The notes under the pieces were generated by a model that did no database searches, had not been told where the DNA came from, and saw only the letters and a program-made list of their open reading frames with translations. 64,000 bases of DNA from Siderastrea radians. Its lineage: Eukaryota; Cnidaria; Anthozoa; Scleractinia; Rhizangiidae. The stretch covers positions 18,578,201 to 18,642,200 of the forward strand of contig OZ024888.1 of the NCBI GenBank assembly GCA_964017195.1, given 5' to 3'. Positions 34,541 to 46,439 of this stretch are shown here, piece by piece (position 1 is the first letter of the stretch; every line of letters starts with the position of its first letter). A program made the translations under genes and the position numbers.

Positions 34541-36394
34541 GTATGTGTCAACTCAATTGTTTTACTTTTAATATACAGTGTATAACGGAGCGGAAAACGG
34601 AAAACCCGCCATGTCTACACGCTGGTACTTGGCCACTTCGTTCAAAAAACTTGCCAGTGAACAGACAACACTGAAACGCCACATAACACACATCTTCTAA
34701 TTAAGTTAAAAACCCCTTCTGAACTGCTTGTAGAGAGTTCGAACCCGCCGATTATCGAAAGCATCCATTCGCAAATGGAAAGAAGTAAAGGATTGAATAA
34801 TCGAATTTTTCCGCTATTGTCAAAATATCTATGAAATTCAACCTCTTTAGAAAGTTATGTCAAAAGAGCCGGCCCTATTGAAACGCTGCAGGAGTGAAAC
34901 CGCATGTCAAATACGATGACCGCTGACTTGCAATCCCATGACGTCACTCCCTAGCAACCAGACCTTGCAAATTTTTGAACTTGCGATTCTCCCTGGCTAG
35001 TGATGCATAGAAAAACATAGTCGCGTTCTCTGAAGACAGTTTATTTTCTTTTTGCGGTTACGGTTTCCTCTAAAAAAATGACTTTACGCTTGATTCGTCT
35101 TCATGTAAATAAATCCACATGTCCACAGTCCTTCATATAACACTGTAGGAAGACGGGGATTGAGGTTATTTCGGGCAGAGGTGTACAATTACGCAAAGCA
35201 AAAGCCTACTTGAATAGTTTTGTAAAAGGGGTGCACGTTGCCTGTTATTTTGCACAACGGGCCAGCTTGCTTTAGACCACACAAGGGCAAAATATTTGTG
35301 TGTTCGACGAGCAAACTGACTAACGCATGAGGTGGTTACCTTAAGACTCGTTCCCACCCTTTCCTCTGGCTTCGAGTATTTGTTGATACTTGGATAAACA
35401 CGACATGAACCAAGCATATCGCTCAACACCTGTTTATTTCCCGGCGTGTCCGGTCGGTTTTCAACAACTTTCTTAGTAATGAGCTGCCATAAATCGTTGA
35501 CGATTCTTGTCAAAAATGCGTTCTGTTTGTTTTATGTCACTAGGGCTACGGAATAGAGGCATATACCGAGCATTCCGACTGATATCGGTGTTAAATGTTT
35601 TCTTGGGGAACAAGTTCTAAAGCAGAAGTACAACACTAACATCCCGATAATGACCTTGAGTGAATAGCCGCGAAGCGATGGGGCTCTGAATTACTTCCGA
35701 CATAAGATCGTCAAAACCAGAACGTTGATATATTTCGGGTCAATTTCCCGCATAGCGTCGTGAAACTTTGAAAGCCCGCGGAAAAACTGAATGTCTTTTC
35801 CGAGCTATGTCTTCCCGACCACATATTTATCTCGCCACTGAATATAATACCAGGAAATGCGCCTCTGTTTCTTAGTCTCCCAGGCAATACAATCACTTGT
35901 TAGAATCTGTTTCACAAAATATTTTTTTTTCCTGGATTGCATTGGTCCGACAACAAGAAGCGAGAACTTATGACGACTATGACAAAAGCTAAATTCTGAA
36001 TAAGGTTCGGTTGGCAAGGAAACATTAGCAGCAAACTTTGGTCTCTTGGCAGTAGAGGCAGGCTGTCGAGTTTCTTTGACTACAATGGTACGTTTTCATG
36101 GTTTACTTGACCGCTTCCCACTCGGTTGAAAACGGTCGTCAGTGCTTGTAGATTTAGGTTTGGGCTTCAAATTCCCCCCCCCCCTCCCCACCCCAACAAA
36201 AGACTTAAACCTCTTATGCCAGTTATGTCATAGGCAATTTCAAGATGTGAAATCAAGTTGATACCACCAGGTTTATAGCACAACCGACAGATTGGAGGAA
36301 ACTTTCTCGGGATGTTGGTTAGTGTTAAATGAATGACTTTTGTTAATGGCATTTAATTTATATATTTTTTCTGGAGTAATAAAAGGTAATGGTG
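34541..36394. other. No gene recognised
   Basis: No supported coding sequence. A C-homopolymer lies at about 36174-36186. Confidence 0.45.
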
Positions 36395-36612
36395 TTAACG
36401 AGATACAAGAGGGGTACAGGACGGGCACAGGAAGGGTACAGATGGGTAACAGTAGGGGGACTGTAGGGGTTCAGGAGGGGTACAGGACTGGCACAGGAGG
36501 GAAACAATAGGGGTACAGGGAGGGCATTGGATGGGTACAGAGGGGGTCCAGGAAGGGTACACAGGGGGTCCAGGAAGGGTGCAGGATCGGAAGGGTACAG
36601 AAAGGGTTTAAC
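36395..36612. repeat. G-rich degenerate minisatellite
   Basis: About a dozen units of roughly 14-18 bp on the pattern ggggtacaggaaggg. Several units have runs of G separated by short spacers, so quadruplex formation on the plus strand is conceivable. The proline-rich minus-strand ORF over it is a product of the repeat. Confidence 0.8.
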
Positions 36613-37796
36613 AGGAGACATTAATATAAAAATAACATATGAGGGAAGAAGGAAGATGACGACGAGGAGGAAGAAAAATTGTGGGGGAGGAGGGAAACAA
36701 AATTTTAGAGGAGGAAATAGAAGCCTCGATGAGAAAACTAGGTTCTATTTGAGTCAAATATCACCTCGAAATTAATAAGATAAAAGAATGTGTGCCTGTT
36801 TAAATAAAATTGATCTCTCAGTGAAACCCTCCTGAAGAAGGAGGTATGACTCTCCTTTGTACTAGTTGAGCCTTTGAAATAAAAACTTTCACTTACAATC
36901 TGTGCATAGTTGGTTTGTTGGCGCCATCATTGACATGCCAATTTATTAATCAATGAACCGAAAATAGTTTTCTGGAAGCTTGCGCAAGAACGTTATGGTT
37001 CATTGATTTTGAATCACAGATGAGAAGCGAGTTGGTGCTTGTTAGTAAAAGAAGAGTTGAGACGAGAAGCGAGTTGGCGCTTGTTGCGTGCTTCTAACAA
37101 TAGAAACTACCGCAGCCCACCTGATAGAGCAAAACGTATAACTAAAGGCAGCAGTGTTCGTAGAGATCAGTCAAGTTTAGGCTTGTCTATTATTTCTATT
37201 GTTCTTATTGTGTAAGAAAGACGCTCATTAATATTCCTCCACAAATTAATGAGAATCCACCACATTTTATTCATGAGATCAAGTCAATAGCCTATGAGGT
37301 CACCTACTTGACTTACTCCTGTGCATGCTAATGAGATTCCTGCGCAAAATGAGGTTAATTTCATTTCCACTATACTATTCGCCTTGGATTTTACTTAAAA
37401 ATTAGGCTTTAAAAAATGACGGCAAAATGTTATGCATAATATGACATGGTTTAACACTTGGAGCTGCTTTGTGTTAAGTTTTTCTCCGACAAAAGGTAAA
37501 GAACACGCATTTTATAGACAGATTGCTTGACCTCGTGCAACTTATGACGTTACATCTTGTGGCCATATCTAACAACTGCTTCTCATCGCTGACACCGTGC
37601 ATCTCGAAGGTGCTGAAGAATTTTCCCTGTACAAGAACGTTAAACTTGCCCCCATGAAGGTTGCTAACCCCTTGACCTACTCCCAAGACATCAACAGTCT
37701 TTAAATTTTAATATTATTTTTTTAGGCTGTTATGTTACAGGGCCCCATTAATAACATTGCTCTTGCACTGAAGGGTTATCCTGTTAAAATATTAGC

Positions 37797-37831
<35 letters not shown>

Positions 37832-38610
37832 GTTATTATTATTATTATTTGCACTGCCGAGTGTGATTTGCAATTGGATGTTGGTAACTGAAGGCGTGGC
37901 TTTGTATGAGAATCTGTTTCTAACATCGTAAGGAATTCGATCCGATAAACACCAAGTGACATACACAATCACTTTGCTGCAAAGTTCCTGTGCTTTCGTG
38001 TTATCTCAACCCAGGTCCCACAAGAGTTTTTCTTGAGCGTGTGATTATGCTTGCCCGTATTGCCGAAGTAGGAAAATTATTCTTTTTCTGAATGGATGTC
38101 AGCTTATTCAGAAGTACCAAAAATCATCGAAAGGAGTGTTTGGAGGGCAGTAACTTTTCCCTTCTCTCTGGCCCTCTCCCGTTATAGTTATTTTAAAGTG
38201 AATATACGCTCCGCACAACACGTTAAAGCCATTATTTTAAGCTAAAATTAATTTGCCCTACATACATTGGGCCCCCGGTCAAACGAATTCAACATCATCT
38301 AACATTGTTTAAACCACTTTTTGTACGGGTGATTGATGGCAATCAGAGTTTGTCCAACTCCATTGAATATCATTCAAAATTCCTCAGAATCATTTAGTGT
38401 CATTCTACAGGGTGAGCAAAAAAGTTAAAATTCCTTTGGACTAGCTAGTTATAGATAGCTGTACAAATCTACATCATTCTAATTTTTAGCTTTTTATTCA
38501 ACGAAGACTATACTTTGAGACTTTAGGATTATTGCTCCACCCTATACAGATGGGGAGGGGAAGCAAATTCTGCTCACGCCGGCGCGGGAAGTTGGATCTT
38601 CAAATTTTTT
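36613..38610. other. Non-genic, with a (TTA)n tract and a short duplication
   Basis: A (TTA)n microsatellite lies at 37797-37850. A direct duplication of about 25 bp (gagaagcgagttggygcttg) occurs near 37020 and 37060. No gene recognised. Confidence 0.5.
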
Positions 38611-39149
38611 TTAACCCTCGGGCGTACAAGGATGGGGGGAGGTAGATGCCACCCCCCTTTTCCAAGACGAAATATTATTTAGCCCTACCGTTTTCAGAAG
38701 CTGTGCGCGTATCCCTTAGGCACATTTTCACACAAGTTTGGTGAGAATCGGTTGCTATTGTTACGAGATATGACGTCATAAGTAGCAGGTCACCTTTTTT
38801 AGGTGAAAAATGCAAACAATGTCAACAAAAAGCGGCAAATGTTTAATTATGTCATATTCTACATGTCCAGCATCAAATATTTCCAATTTTCAACGCTTTT
38901 TGACAATTTTTAATTTTCGGAAAATCCGAGATGGCGCCCAAAATGGCGGCCATCTTGGACGACGTCATAGGCCCCCGGCAGCGTGGCAACCCATAACATG
39001 TACCTCATCTTGTAGAACACATCACAGGCTTTTTACTTAAGGTGAAATCTGTTCGAAATGTTGTAACATAACGAAAACCCAAGGGGGTGCCATTAACCCC
39101 CCTTGGACCACGGTGGATGTTTGATTTGGCTTGTACGTTCGAGGGTTAA
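38611..39149. mobile_element. piggyBac-type MITE, 539 bp including TTAA ends
   Basis: Both ends are TTAACCCTCGRRCGTACAAG in inverted orientation (18 of 20 identical). The TTAA target followed by CCC is the signature of the piggyBac superfamily. The interior is non-coding, including aaaatggcggccatcttgga, and encodes no transposase, so mobility would depend on one elsewhere. Confidence 0.75.
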
Positions 39150-41889
39150 TAAGCAAGCAAAAGCCACCAAACTTGATGACTTTCCCTAAAATTTATCTGG
39201 AGACAATTTGGTATAGCACAGTCTTGTCCATCAAATTTGATATTACCATGGCAACCACTTCTTGACAGGCGGCTTCAGAATCTTGAATTTTAACTCTTTC
39301 GAAGTTTTCAATTTTAGATCATTTTCGTGTTAATTCACAAATTTCATCAATTCTTGATCAACGTTGGCGCTTTTTGAAGGGTTTAGAAAGAAGGCGGATT
39401 AAAGGTGACCGTCGATTTAGAATGTGATGTTATCCTGACGTCATATGACGCCATCAGCTGTCTTCTAGGTTTAGTTGTCATAGCTTCAATACTCTCCGAG
39501 TTAAGGAGGGAGTGCAATCCTCCCCACCTGCGGTCTCAGAAGACCAAAAAACCCAGTCTAAAAAGGGTTCAGTTACTTGACATTTAAAATTTTTAGTTGT
39601 AGAGGGTTTTGATGATCTATAAAGAACAACTTACTTATGAGTAACTTACATTCTTAAAGGTTTGTAGCAAAGTCTAAACGCCTCTAGTCCAACTGTCTTT
39701 ATAGGATTATCTGATAATATTCTTGAAGTATAAGAAAAAAGGAGAAAAAGAGCCAGAGGTTAAAAAAGCAGCTTACCAGAGAATAAAACAAAAAAATTTG
39801 CTTTTTATTGTTTACAGGTGTGTTCCGTGGGAAAAAATTATGAGCTGAAAATTAAGGAAGTTCGCGCTAATTGTTTCTGTGTATCCTCACGGCGCAAGCA
39901 ATTCACGTCACGATGTCATACCACGTCATACATTGAGCGCGCGCGCTGTTAAAGAAATGTAGAGATATTTAGCGCAAGCGGGGATTTCATATCTCTGTAC
40001 GGGTTAAACTCTCTTAAATGTTTGGTGAGCTGTACAGTGCTGAGAAGGATCCCGAGACCGCAAATGATACCCAAATTGGCCCGCAAATGATCCCAGGATC
40101 ACAAATGATTCTCAAATTGAACCAAAAACGACCCCACAATAAAAACCGAGGAATGGCGTGGAGTTTCAGTGATCGGAAAGTGAAAATACGGACAAAAAAA
40201 ATCGGTGAAATAAAACATCGGCCCCACACCACAATGACATTATGGCAATGGCATTATCATGGATGGATGACCAAGCCCTAGACAGTCGAGAAAGCCATTC
40301 CAGGGCAACAAAAATTATCAACACTTGTAGAACGATGTTTAAATATATGTTAAAAGCAATTTCAGCAATTTCTGGTCGTTTTTTTTTTTCTGAGCTCTAA
40401 CTTAATTTATCCGACATACTTTTTGACTAGACAAAAAGTATATCACGTTTAACCTCTAAAAAACGTATGTAATACCGAAAATCATTCGTCAAGAATCTCG
40501 ATTTCAAGAGGAGAAGGGATGGGATGTTCTTTTCCCTCCTAAAAGCATCTTTTGGGGAAATTTATCGATGCGATGTTATAGATTCTTAAAGTTGGACAAA
40601 ACGCGTTGATTCAATCGATCCGAAAAGTCAGCCTAATTAACTCAGTGTACACATACACAAACAACTTCACGTTTTCCTCAGGTTTTGATCAGCCAACTAC
40701 CAATTTAACACAAAATCTTCTAACCTACATGTTGCTGTACCACAGATGAGATTTGTAGTCCTTGTTTACGATAAAATTCAAGCAAACTGCAAGGAAACTT
40801 GACAGAATATCGCAACTTGCAATGCCGTTTAACCGAACACCCGCCTTTTCTGATGTGAGAATTCTCAAGTTAAACGAATGAAAACCCTTTCTTAAAAAAT
40901 GGCGGGCCCAAATAAACTGCTGATTCAAACAATCGCGGGGTCCACCAGGCCAAGTTTGAAATAAACGGCGTTTAATTGGAAAAATACGGTGTTTTCTGAG
41001 AACTAGCTAGTTCCATTGATCACAAAAGTTTTAATTTCATAAAAACTGATCTTGTTTTTACCAAGAGTCACTCATAATTGACAATGTATCAGTCTCCTTG
41101 TTGTCGAATTAATAATTTTAATTGCAGTGTTTTTGACGGCGCAAGATTCAAGCCAACAGTTTTCGAGGTATAAAGGTTAAACAACAAAAGCACTCCCCAG
41201 TGTCCATAAAATGTGCCTAATCCGCAAAAATACATTGCAGATGTCTCAATATAGGCCTGTTTTGAGCATTATTTTTATATCAAGTATGCCGGCTGACCAA
41301 AAAAAAATGCTTGGAGGCTCTTTTAGGTCAGAGAAATGCTTCGCTCATTTCATATATTATCACTTAAAAGGAGGCAACTTGCGATAACCCCTTGGGTTAC
41401 ATACGAAACTCTTCTTTCTTCCAGTAACCATTTCATTGATGGACCTCTCCTCGGATTTTAATTGAAAAATTCAAATCTTATCCTGGAAATGTATGATCCA
41501 CCGTTGAATGGCTCCGCCATTTTCTGTTGTGGTTCTGTTTTGGATGTAACGAGCACGCTATGTGAAGCCCAAATATCCAGATTTTGACTACGCTGATGCA
41601 AGGTTTCCTGGAGCCTTTGCAGCGTGCGCAGTTAGTCCCGAAAGCTCTGGGTTCGAGAATTAGTGTAAACCGGCATAAAAGTCTAAATCATTTCTCTACC
41701 ATCAACTTCAACGTTGCCTTTACAATTCTAGTATACCGTAACTGAATCCGCATTTTTAAGATTATGAGAAACGCTTAATGGAGAACAAAAATCTGAGAAT
41801 CGCACCCAAGCCCTTGAATTTATAGGAAACGGCGATGACCACCTGGACACATCAGCAATATCCCAAAAATTGATTTTCACTTTACAATT
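39150..41889. other. No gene recognised
   Basis: AT-rich. At about 40050-40145 a short internal repeat (aaatgatcccaggatcacaa and diverged copies) produces an 87-codon ORF that I do not regard as a gene. Confidence 0.45.
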
Positions 41890-42465
41890 AATACTTAAGG
41901 ACAGCTTTTTATCGATTGCAGCTCGATCAAGATAAACACGGTGTTTTTCCTGCGAAAATGTGTTCGGACCACCGCAAAAACCATACTTGTGGACAGAAAA
42001 AAAAAAAACAACAACAACAACAAAAACAGAATGCACTAGCTCTGCTATATTTGGCGTCGGGACTACTGCCAAGTGCTGCAAACTCAAGCGATGTGCCGAC
42101 TGAGTTCGCAGTACTGAACACAACAAAGATGACTTCTCGAAGGCAAATTTCGTTGCTTGAAATTTTCGTCTTCACAAGAAAGACAACTGAGTATTCTGTC
42201 AAACTTTTTCTTTTTAGTTATAGTTATTGGATATTTTTTCTCAAGTTTAAAACTTCAACACTGCTGAACAATCGTTTTTCTTAGCTGGCTGTCCAGCTGT
42301 CCGTTGGATTGCCTTGCAACTCTTCCCTCCCTCAGGGTCTACGGGTTGGTAGATGGACGTACGCTGACGTCACGGCCAAAACATCTGGCATTGATAGGTT
42401 ACCAGACTTGCATCCCAATGGTGCTCCGCTCTGCAGCCTTCGGCCGCATATGAGCTCCACTATAA
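41890..42465 (+). repeat. Dispersed repeat family A, copy 4
   Basis: Co-linear with 28275-28905: gattgcagctcgatcaagat, gtggacagaaaaaaaaaaaa, a segment around aaagacaactgagtattctg, and a GC-rich end with cagccttcggccgcatatga. Non-coding. Confidence 0.65.
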
Positions 42466-42473
42466 ACTGAATG

Positions 42474-42672
42474 AATCAATCAGTCAGTCAGTCAGTCAGT
42501 GAGTCAGTCAGTCAGATCCGTCAGTCAGTTAGTCAATCAGTCAGTCAATCAGTCAGTCAGTCAGTCAGTCAATCAATCAACTCAGTGTAAATATAGATAT
42601 TTTTAGTACTTCTTTAAGCAATTTTTTAGTAATTCTAATCAGGTTACACAGTTAACACACTTCGCTATAAAC

Positions 42673-42723
<51 letters not shown>

Positions 42724-42760
42724 GTCAGTCAGTCAGTCTGTCAGTCAATCAATTAACTGT
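42474..42760. repeat. (CAGT)n and (CAAT)n microsatellites
   Basis: Two tracts, 42474-42590 and 42676-42760, separated by about 85 bp of unique sequence. Confidence 0.85.
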
Positions 42761-42959
42761 TGATCGGGCAGTCAGTCGGTTTGACTGTGGTGACCAATTC
42801 ATCAGTTGGTCGATTCACCACGCAATCAACCAATTAAATTTGTTTTTCTTATATGAACGCTCTGGGATAGTTTCAAACCTCTATCAACACGTTGAATTTA
42901 TCAACCTGTTCCTAAATTAAGGTAAACATTTGTTGGCTCGCTTCCAACCTCTCCCCCCT

Positions 42960-42993
42960 TCTCTTCTCCCTCTCTCCCTCTCCCTCTCCCTCT

Positions 42994-43024
<31 letters not shown>

Positions 43025-43030
43025 CCTCTC
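42960..43030. repeat. (CT)n-rich low-complexity tract
   Basis: ctctccctctccctctccct followed by pure tctctctc. Confidence 0.85.
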
Positions 43031-43159
43031 AGAATCCTTCAAAGGTTCTTTTCTTATAGGGGAGCAAAACTGTGGAATTCTCTCCCTTTGAATGTAAAAT
43101 CAGCAAAATCTAAAACAATCTCTAAAAAGAACCTCACAGACTGTCAAGCCGTCGCTTAA
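43031..43159 (+). pseudogene. 3'-terminal fragment of a second non-LTR retrotransposon ORF
   Basis: Reads RILQRFFSYRGAKLWNSLPL and continues NVKSAKSKTISKKNLTD to TAA at 43157. The FSYRGAKLWNSLP motif is the classic C-terminal tail of LINE-type reverse-transcriptase proteins. It is 5'-truncated at the (CT)n tract, and its 3' side runs into a TTCA/GTAT microsatellite. The sequence differs from the fragment at 29687, so it is a different family. Confidence 0.65.
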
Positions 43160-43295
43160 TCCGTAATTTTATTGTCAATTTCTCCTTTTTTATTGTAATG
43201 GAAATGAAGTTTGGCTTATTTAAAATCTGTTACTTATATTTACATACGGCTTTCGCGTAAAGAAGATGTAGAACTTACGAAATTATCGTGTTTAA

Positions 43296-43377
43296 ATAAA
43301 TGTGATTCATTCATTCCTTCATTCATTCATTCTCTTTCTCTCTCATGCATGTATGTGTGTATGTATGTATGTATGTA

Positions 43378-43408
<31 letters not shown>

Positions 43409-43486
43409 ATGTATGTATGTATGTATGTATGTATGTATGTATGTATGTATGTATGTATGTATTTATTTATTTATTTATTTATTTCA
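43296..43486. repeat. (TTCA)n, (GTAT)n, (CTGT)n, (TTAT)n compound microsatellite
   Basis: Four adjoining tetranucleotide tracts. ORFs rich in CMYV residues across it are repeat artefacts. Confidence 0.9.
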
Positions 43487-45059
43487 CTCCTTACATTATC
43501 TGTTCAAAAACAAGATCGACATCGGCAACCCCGGTTGAAAGAGGACAGAAACTGAAGAAGGCTCTGTGCGGAATATTTTCCAATTTGTTGAAGCTTACAA
43601 ACCTGAAAGCAAATGAAACAAAAGATAACATTTATAAAAAGACATGCTCGATTTCAAGACTTACAGTAACAAAACGAAAACGAACACATTGGATTTCAAA
43701 AATTAAGGCATTTTCACGTCAGAATTGCAATAAAAATAAAATAAAGTATATATGAAGCTACAAACACTGGGACAAGTCATTAGAACAGCCTTCCCTCTCA
43801 CCTGTATGCAATGTTTGAGTGTTATGTTTGTTGACGCCCGAGAACCCAATTTTGAACTCAAAAACTGTTGTGAAAACTGCAGATTTTTAGAACTGATGTA
43901 CTTTTGGAGATATTAAAAGAAATGTACTGCTTGTTTTGCTCACGAATTGAAATGGCTGAGACATGGTGTAGTTAATTCGCCGTTTATTTTGTTTACAGTA
44001 AATGTAAAGAAAAGCCGTTTCCATAGGAGGAATCTGGAATAGTGGTTTTACATTTGTCTCAAGTGTCGAGTTGTAATGTTTTAATAGACTTAAGAAATAA
44101 CGTTTTAAATTTTGCAGTTTCCACGACAGTTTTTGAGTTCAAAATTGGGTTCTCGGGCGTCAACAAACATTTGCTGTTACCATGGCAACAAGTAAATTAT
44201 GACCTCAATAATGGCCATTTTCGAACATCCCCCATGGATATCTACTTGCATGCAAATTTAAGATGGGGGTCAAAATTTTTCATTTCCCACTTTGTTTGAT
44301 TCTTACAGAGAATTGCTCTTAATTAGGAAAGTGCTTCTCAAGTGTACATTAAGACACATTAAGATGAGAAATCATTTCTTTGTGTTCTTTAGTGCTGAGA
44401 AAGACCCATTCAGCGTTGTCCCTGTAAGGAAATAAGAAAGGCACGAAGAAACAAATTCCTTTGAACCCAGTGGGATTAATAATAACTTCTTTAAGTGCGG
44501 TGGGATAGAGCATCATCGATGCTCTACCGACCGAGATACGAGGTCAGACTAGAGCATATCAAAGGTTATTTAGATGGTAGTCGACGGCCACAGTGATATG
44601 AATGGTTCGTGAAATGTTGTACTGTTGGTTTAGGACATGACCATGTGAAGCGGCTTGAAAGATACACGGCTGATCGACTACTTAGTATTTTAATAAGATA
44701 TCCCAAAATTCCCTATAGACAATACTTACCTTCATCAGGGCTAAAATGAAGATGGAAACAGAGGGTTACACACTCACTCCGAGCTGGAAATGATCAAACT
44801 TTTTTCAGACATGCATGTGTTTCCGTGACAGGACAAAGAGTGAGGCATCATATCTTAAAATGACATTATATATTGTAATTTTATTGTTTCGTTTTTACTA
44901 GTTATATGAATATCGTTGCAATTGTTATGCGCGATTACATAATCATCACGTCATGTAATTTGCGCAATGTAAGTTAACATATTATTATTAGCATTTCAGA
45001 TTCACCTGGTATAAGAACAAGAGAACAGAGGTAACCGAGTTGATTGCAGCAATTACTGT
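43487..45059. other. No gene recognised
   Basis: AT-rich. Two distant segments (about 43825-43885 and 44115-44165) are inverted copies of each other (gttgacgcccgagaacccaa / ttgggttctcgggcgtcaac), giving an inverted-repeat unit of about 350 bp that may be another MITE. Confidence 0.45.
43825..44170. mobile_element. Inverted-repeat unit, about 350 bp
   Basis: tgttgacgcccgagaaccca near 43829 is mirrored at about 44145-44165, and adjacent blocks (ttttgaactcaaaaactgtt / gacagtttttgagttcaaaa) are also mirrored, giving arms of about 60 bp. The interior is non-coding. Confidence 0.6.
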
Positions 45060-46430
45060 AGCAACCGTCTGCTGAACATAGTCGGTCGCGAGGCTTTTGC
45101 TTGTGTCCTTCAATTACGACTACAAGCGTCGGCTTCCGGCATCTACCCAGAGTGGCAGTGTGGGTTTTGAGATGGTAGATCGGCAGTGGAAGTGAGGGAT
45201 CTTCAGCTCTAAGAAAAGTGTAGGGAACAGAGGAGAGCCATCTTTATTGCCTTTATTGACTTGTCGACAAAGGCGTTCGATGTTGCCAGCAGGAGTGGTC
45301 TCTTAAGTGAACTGAAGAAAATGAGCTGCCCCCCTCCCCCCCAACCCCGATGCTGCTGCCCAGATCACGTTTTTGACGAATACATGCATAGCACTGTCTG
45401 TTTCAATGGTTAAACCGCAGAGACCTCTCGGGTGAACAATGTAGTGAAGCACGTCATAGCAGCAATTATGTTTGCGATTTCTTCTCCTTTCTCCTGCAGT
45501 ATGCCTTTCGTGACTAGTTGGAAGGTTTGCACGTACCTGAAAACCGGAGCTGACTTTTCAACGTTACTCGCCTTCGTTCCAATACCAAGACCAGATTGAA
45601 CCTTATTCTGGAGCTACTGTTTGCCGATTATGGTGCTTTCGTCTCTTAGACCGATACACAGCTAAGCCTTGTAGACAAGCTGTGACATGCATGCAAGGGA
45701 TTTGGCTTAGCAACCAGTGTCAAATAGGCTGACCTCATGGCCCATAGTGCAGCAGTGTCCCCATCAACAAGCATCGATGGTTACTCTCTTGAGACAGTCA
45801 AATCGGAACACCAAGCGTCGGCCGTGTCTAATAAGCCTACGTTCTCAGTACTCTGTCGTACAAAAGTACATCTTGGACAGCATACTGAAGCCACTAAAAG
45901 AGAATAAACAGTTTTCACCTCAAGTGTCTCAGAAGCATCTCCAAGATCCCGTAGCAAGACAGACACCAACTCGGTGGTCGTACTTTCAGCAGGAGTTAAA
46001 GACGTCATCTTCTTTGGCTTAGCCATGCTAGACGCATGGATCCTGAACGCACTGCTAAAGAATTACAGTATGGAGAACTCGCCGTTGCAACACGTTCAGT
46101 CTGAAGACTACGCCTGTACTCCAAAGACAGCTGCAAGAGAGACCTAAAGCTGTCTGGCATGGAAATCATCAGCCGAAAGGAAACTGCTGACGATGGAGGT
46201 GCTTGGACGTTTGCCGTCATAAGCGCTATGAAGATGGCTGAAACAGTTGAACAAAAATTACGAACCAAAAAAAAAAACCAAAACAAAGGAGAGGGTGGCA
46301 TCCTCGTTCATTTGCACCATCTGTGGTAGGGACTGTTACAGTAATGTTGGCCTCCACAGCCACTTCAGAAAATGTTGTATAAATTGACGCACGGCGCTGC
46401 ACCATCGTCTTGCGAGACGATGGTGAATTT
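45060..46430 (+). pseudogene. Non-LTR retrotransposon (LINE) reverse-transcriptase remnant
   Basis: Readable blocks in shifting plus-strand frames: a GFR-type block near 45140-45190, an FIAFIDL-like stretch near 45245, a segment with TRLRSNTKTRLNLILELLFA followed by DYG where the catalytic xADD is expected (about 45570-45640), and a C-terminal zinc-finger-like CTICGRDCYSNVGLHSHFRK near 46312-46375. This is the usual order in a LINE ORF with a C-terminal CCHC/H finger. Many frame changes and a lost catalytic Asp pair make it long dead. It ends in a 3' hairpin at 46400-46425. Confidence 0.65.
46400..46425 (+). ncRNA. LINE 3'-end stem-loop
   Basis: Perfect 11-bp stem CACCATCGTCT / AGACGATGGTG with a TGCG loop, immediately after the zinc-finger coding end. 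3' hairpins recognised by reverse transcriptase are common in LINEs; this role is inferred. Confidence 0.6.
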
Positions 46431-46439
46431 TCTGGGATG

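Noticed and set aside
36358..36621. Proline-rich minus-strand ORF
   Set aside because: Encoded by the G-rich minisatellite; no unique flanks.
40018..40281. 87-codon ORF
   Set aside because: Arises from a short internal repeat (aaatgatccca); no domain.
43211..43755. Three long ORFs rich in C, M, Y and V
   Set aside because: Products of the GTAT/CTGT microsatellite.
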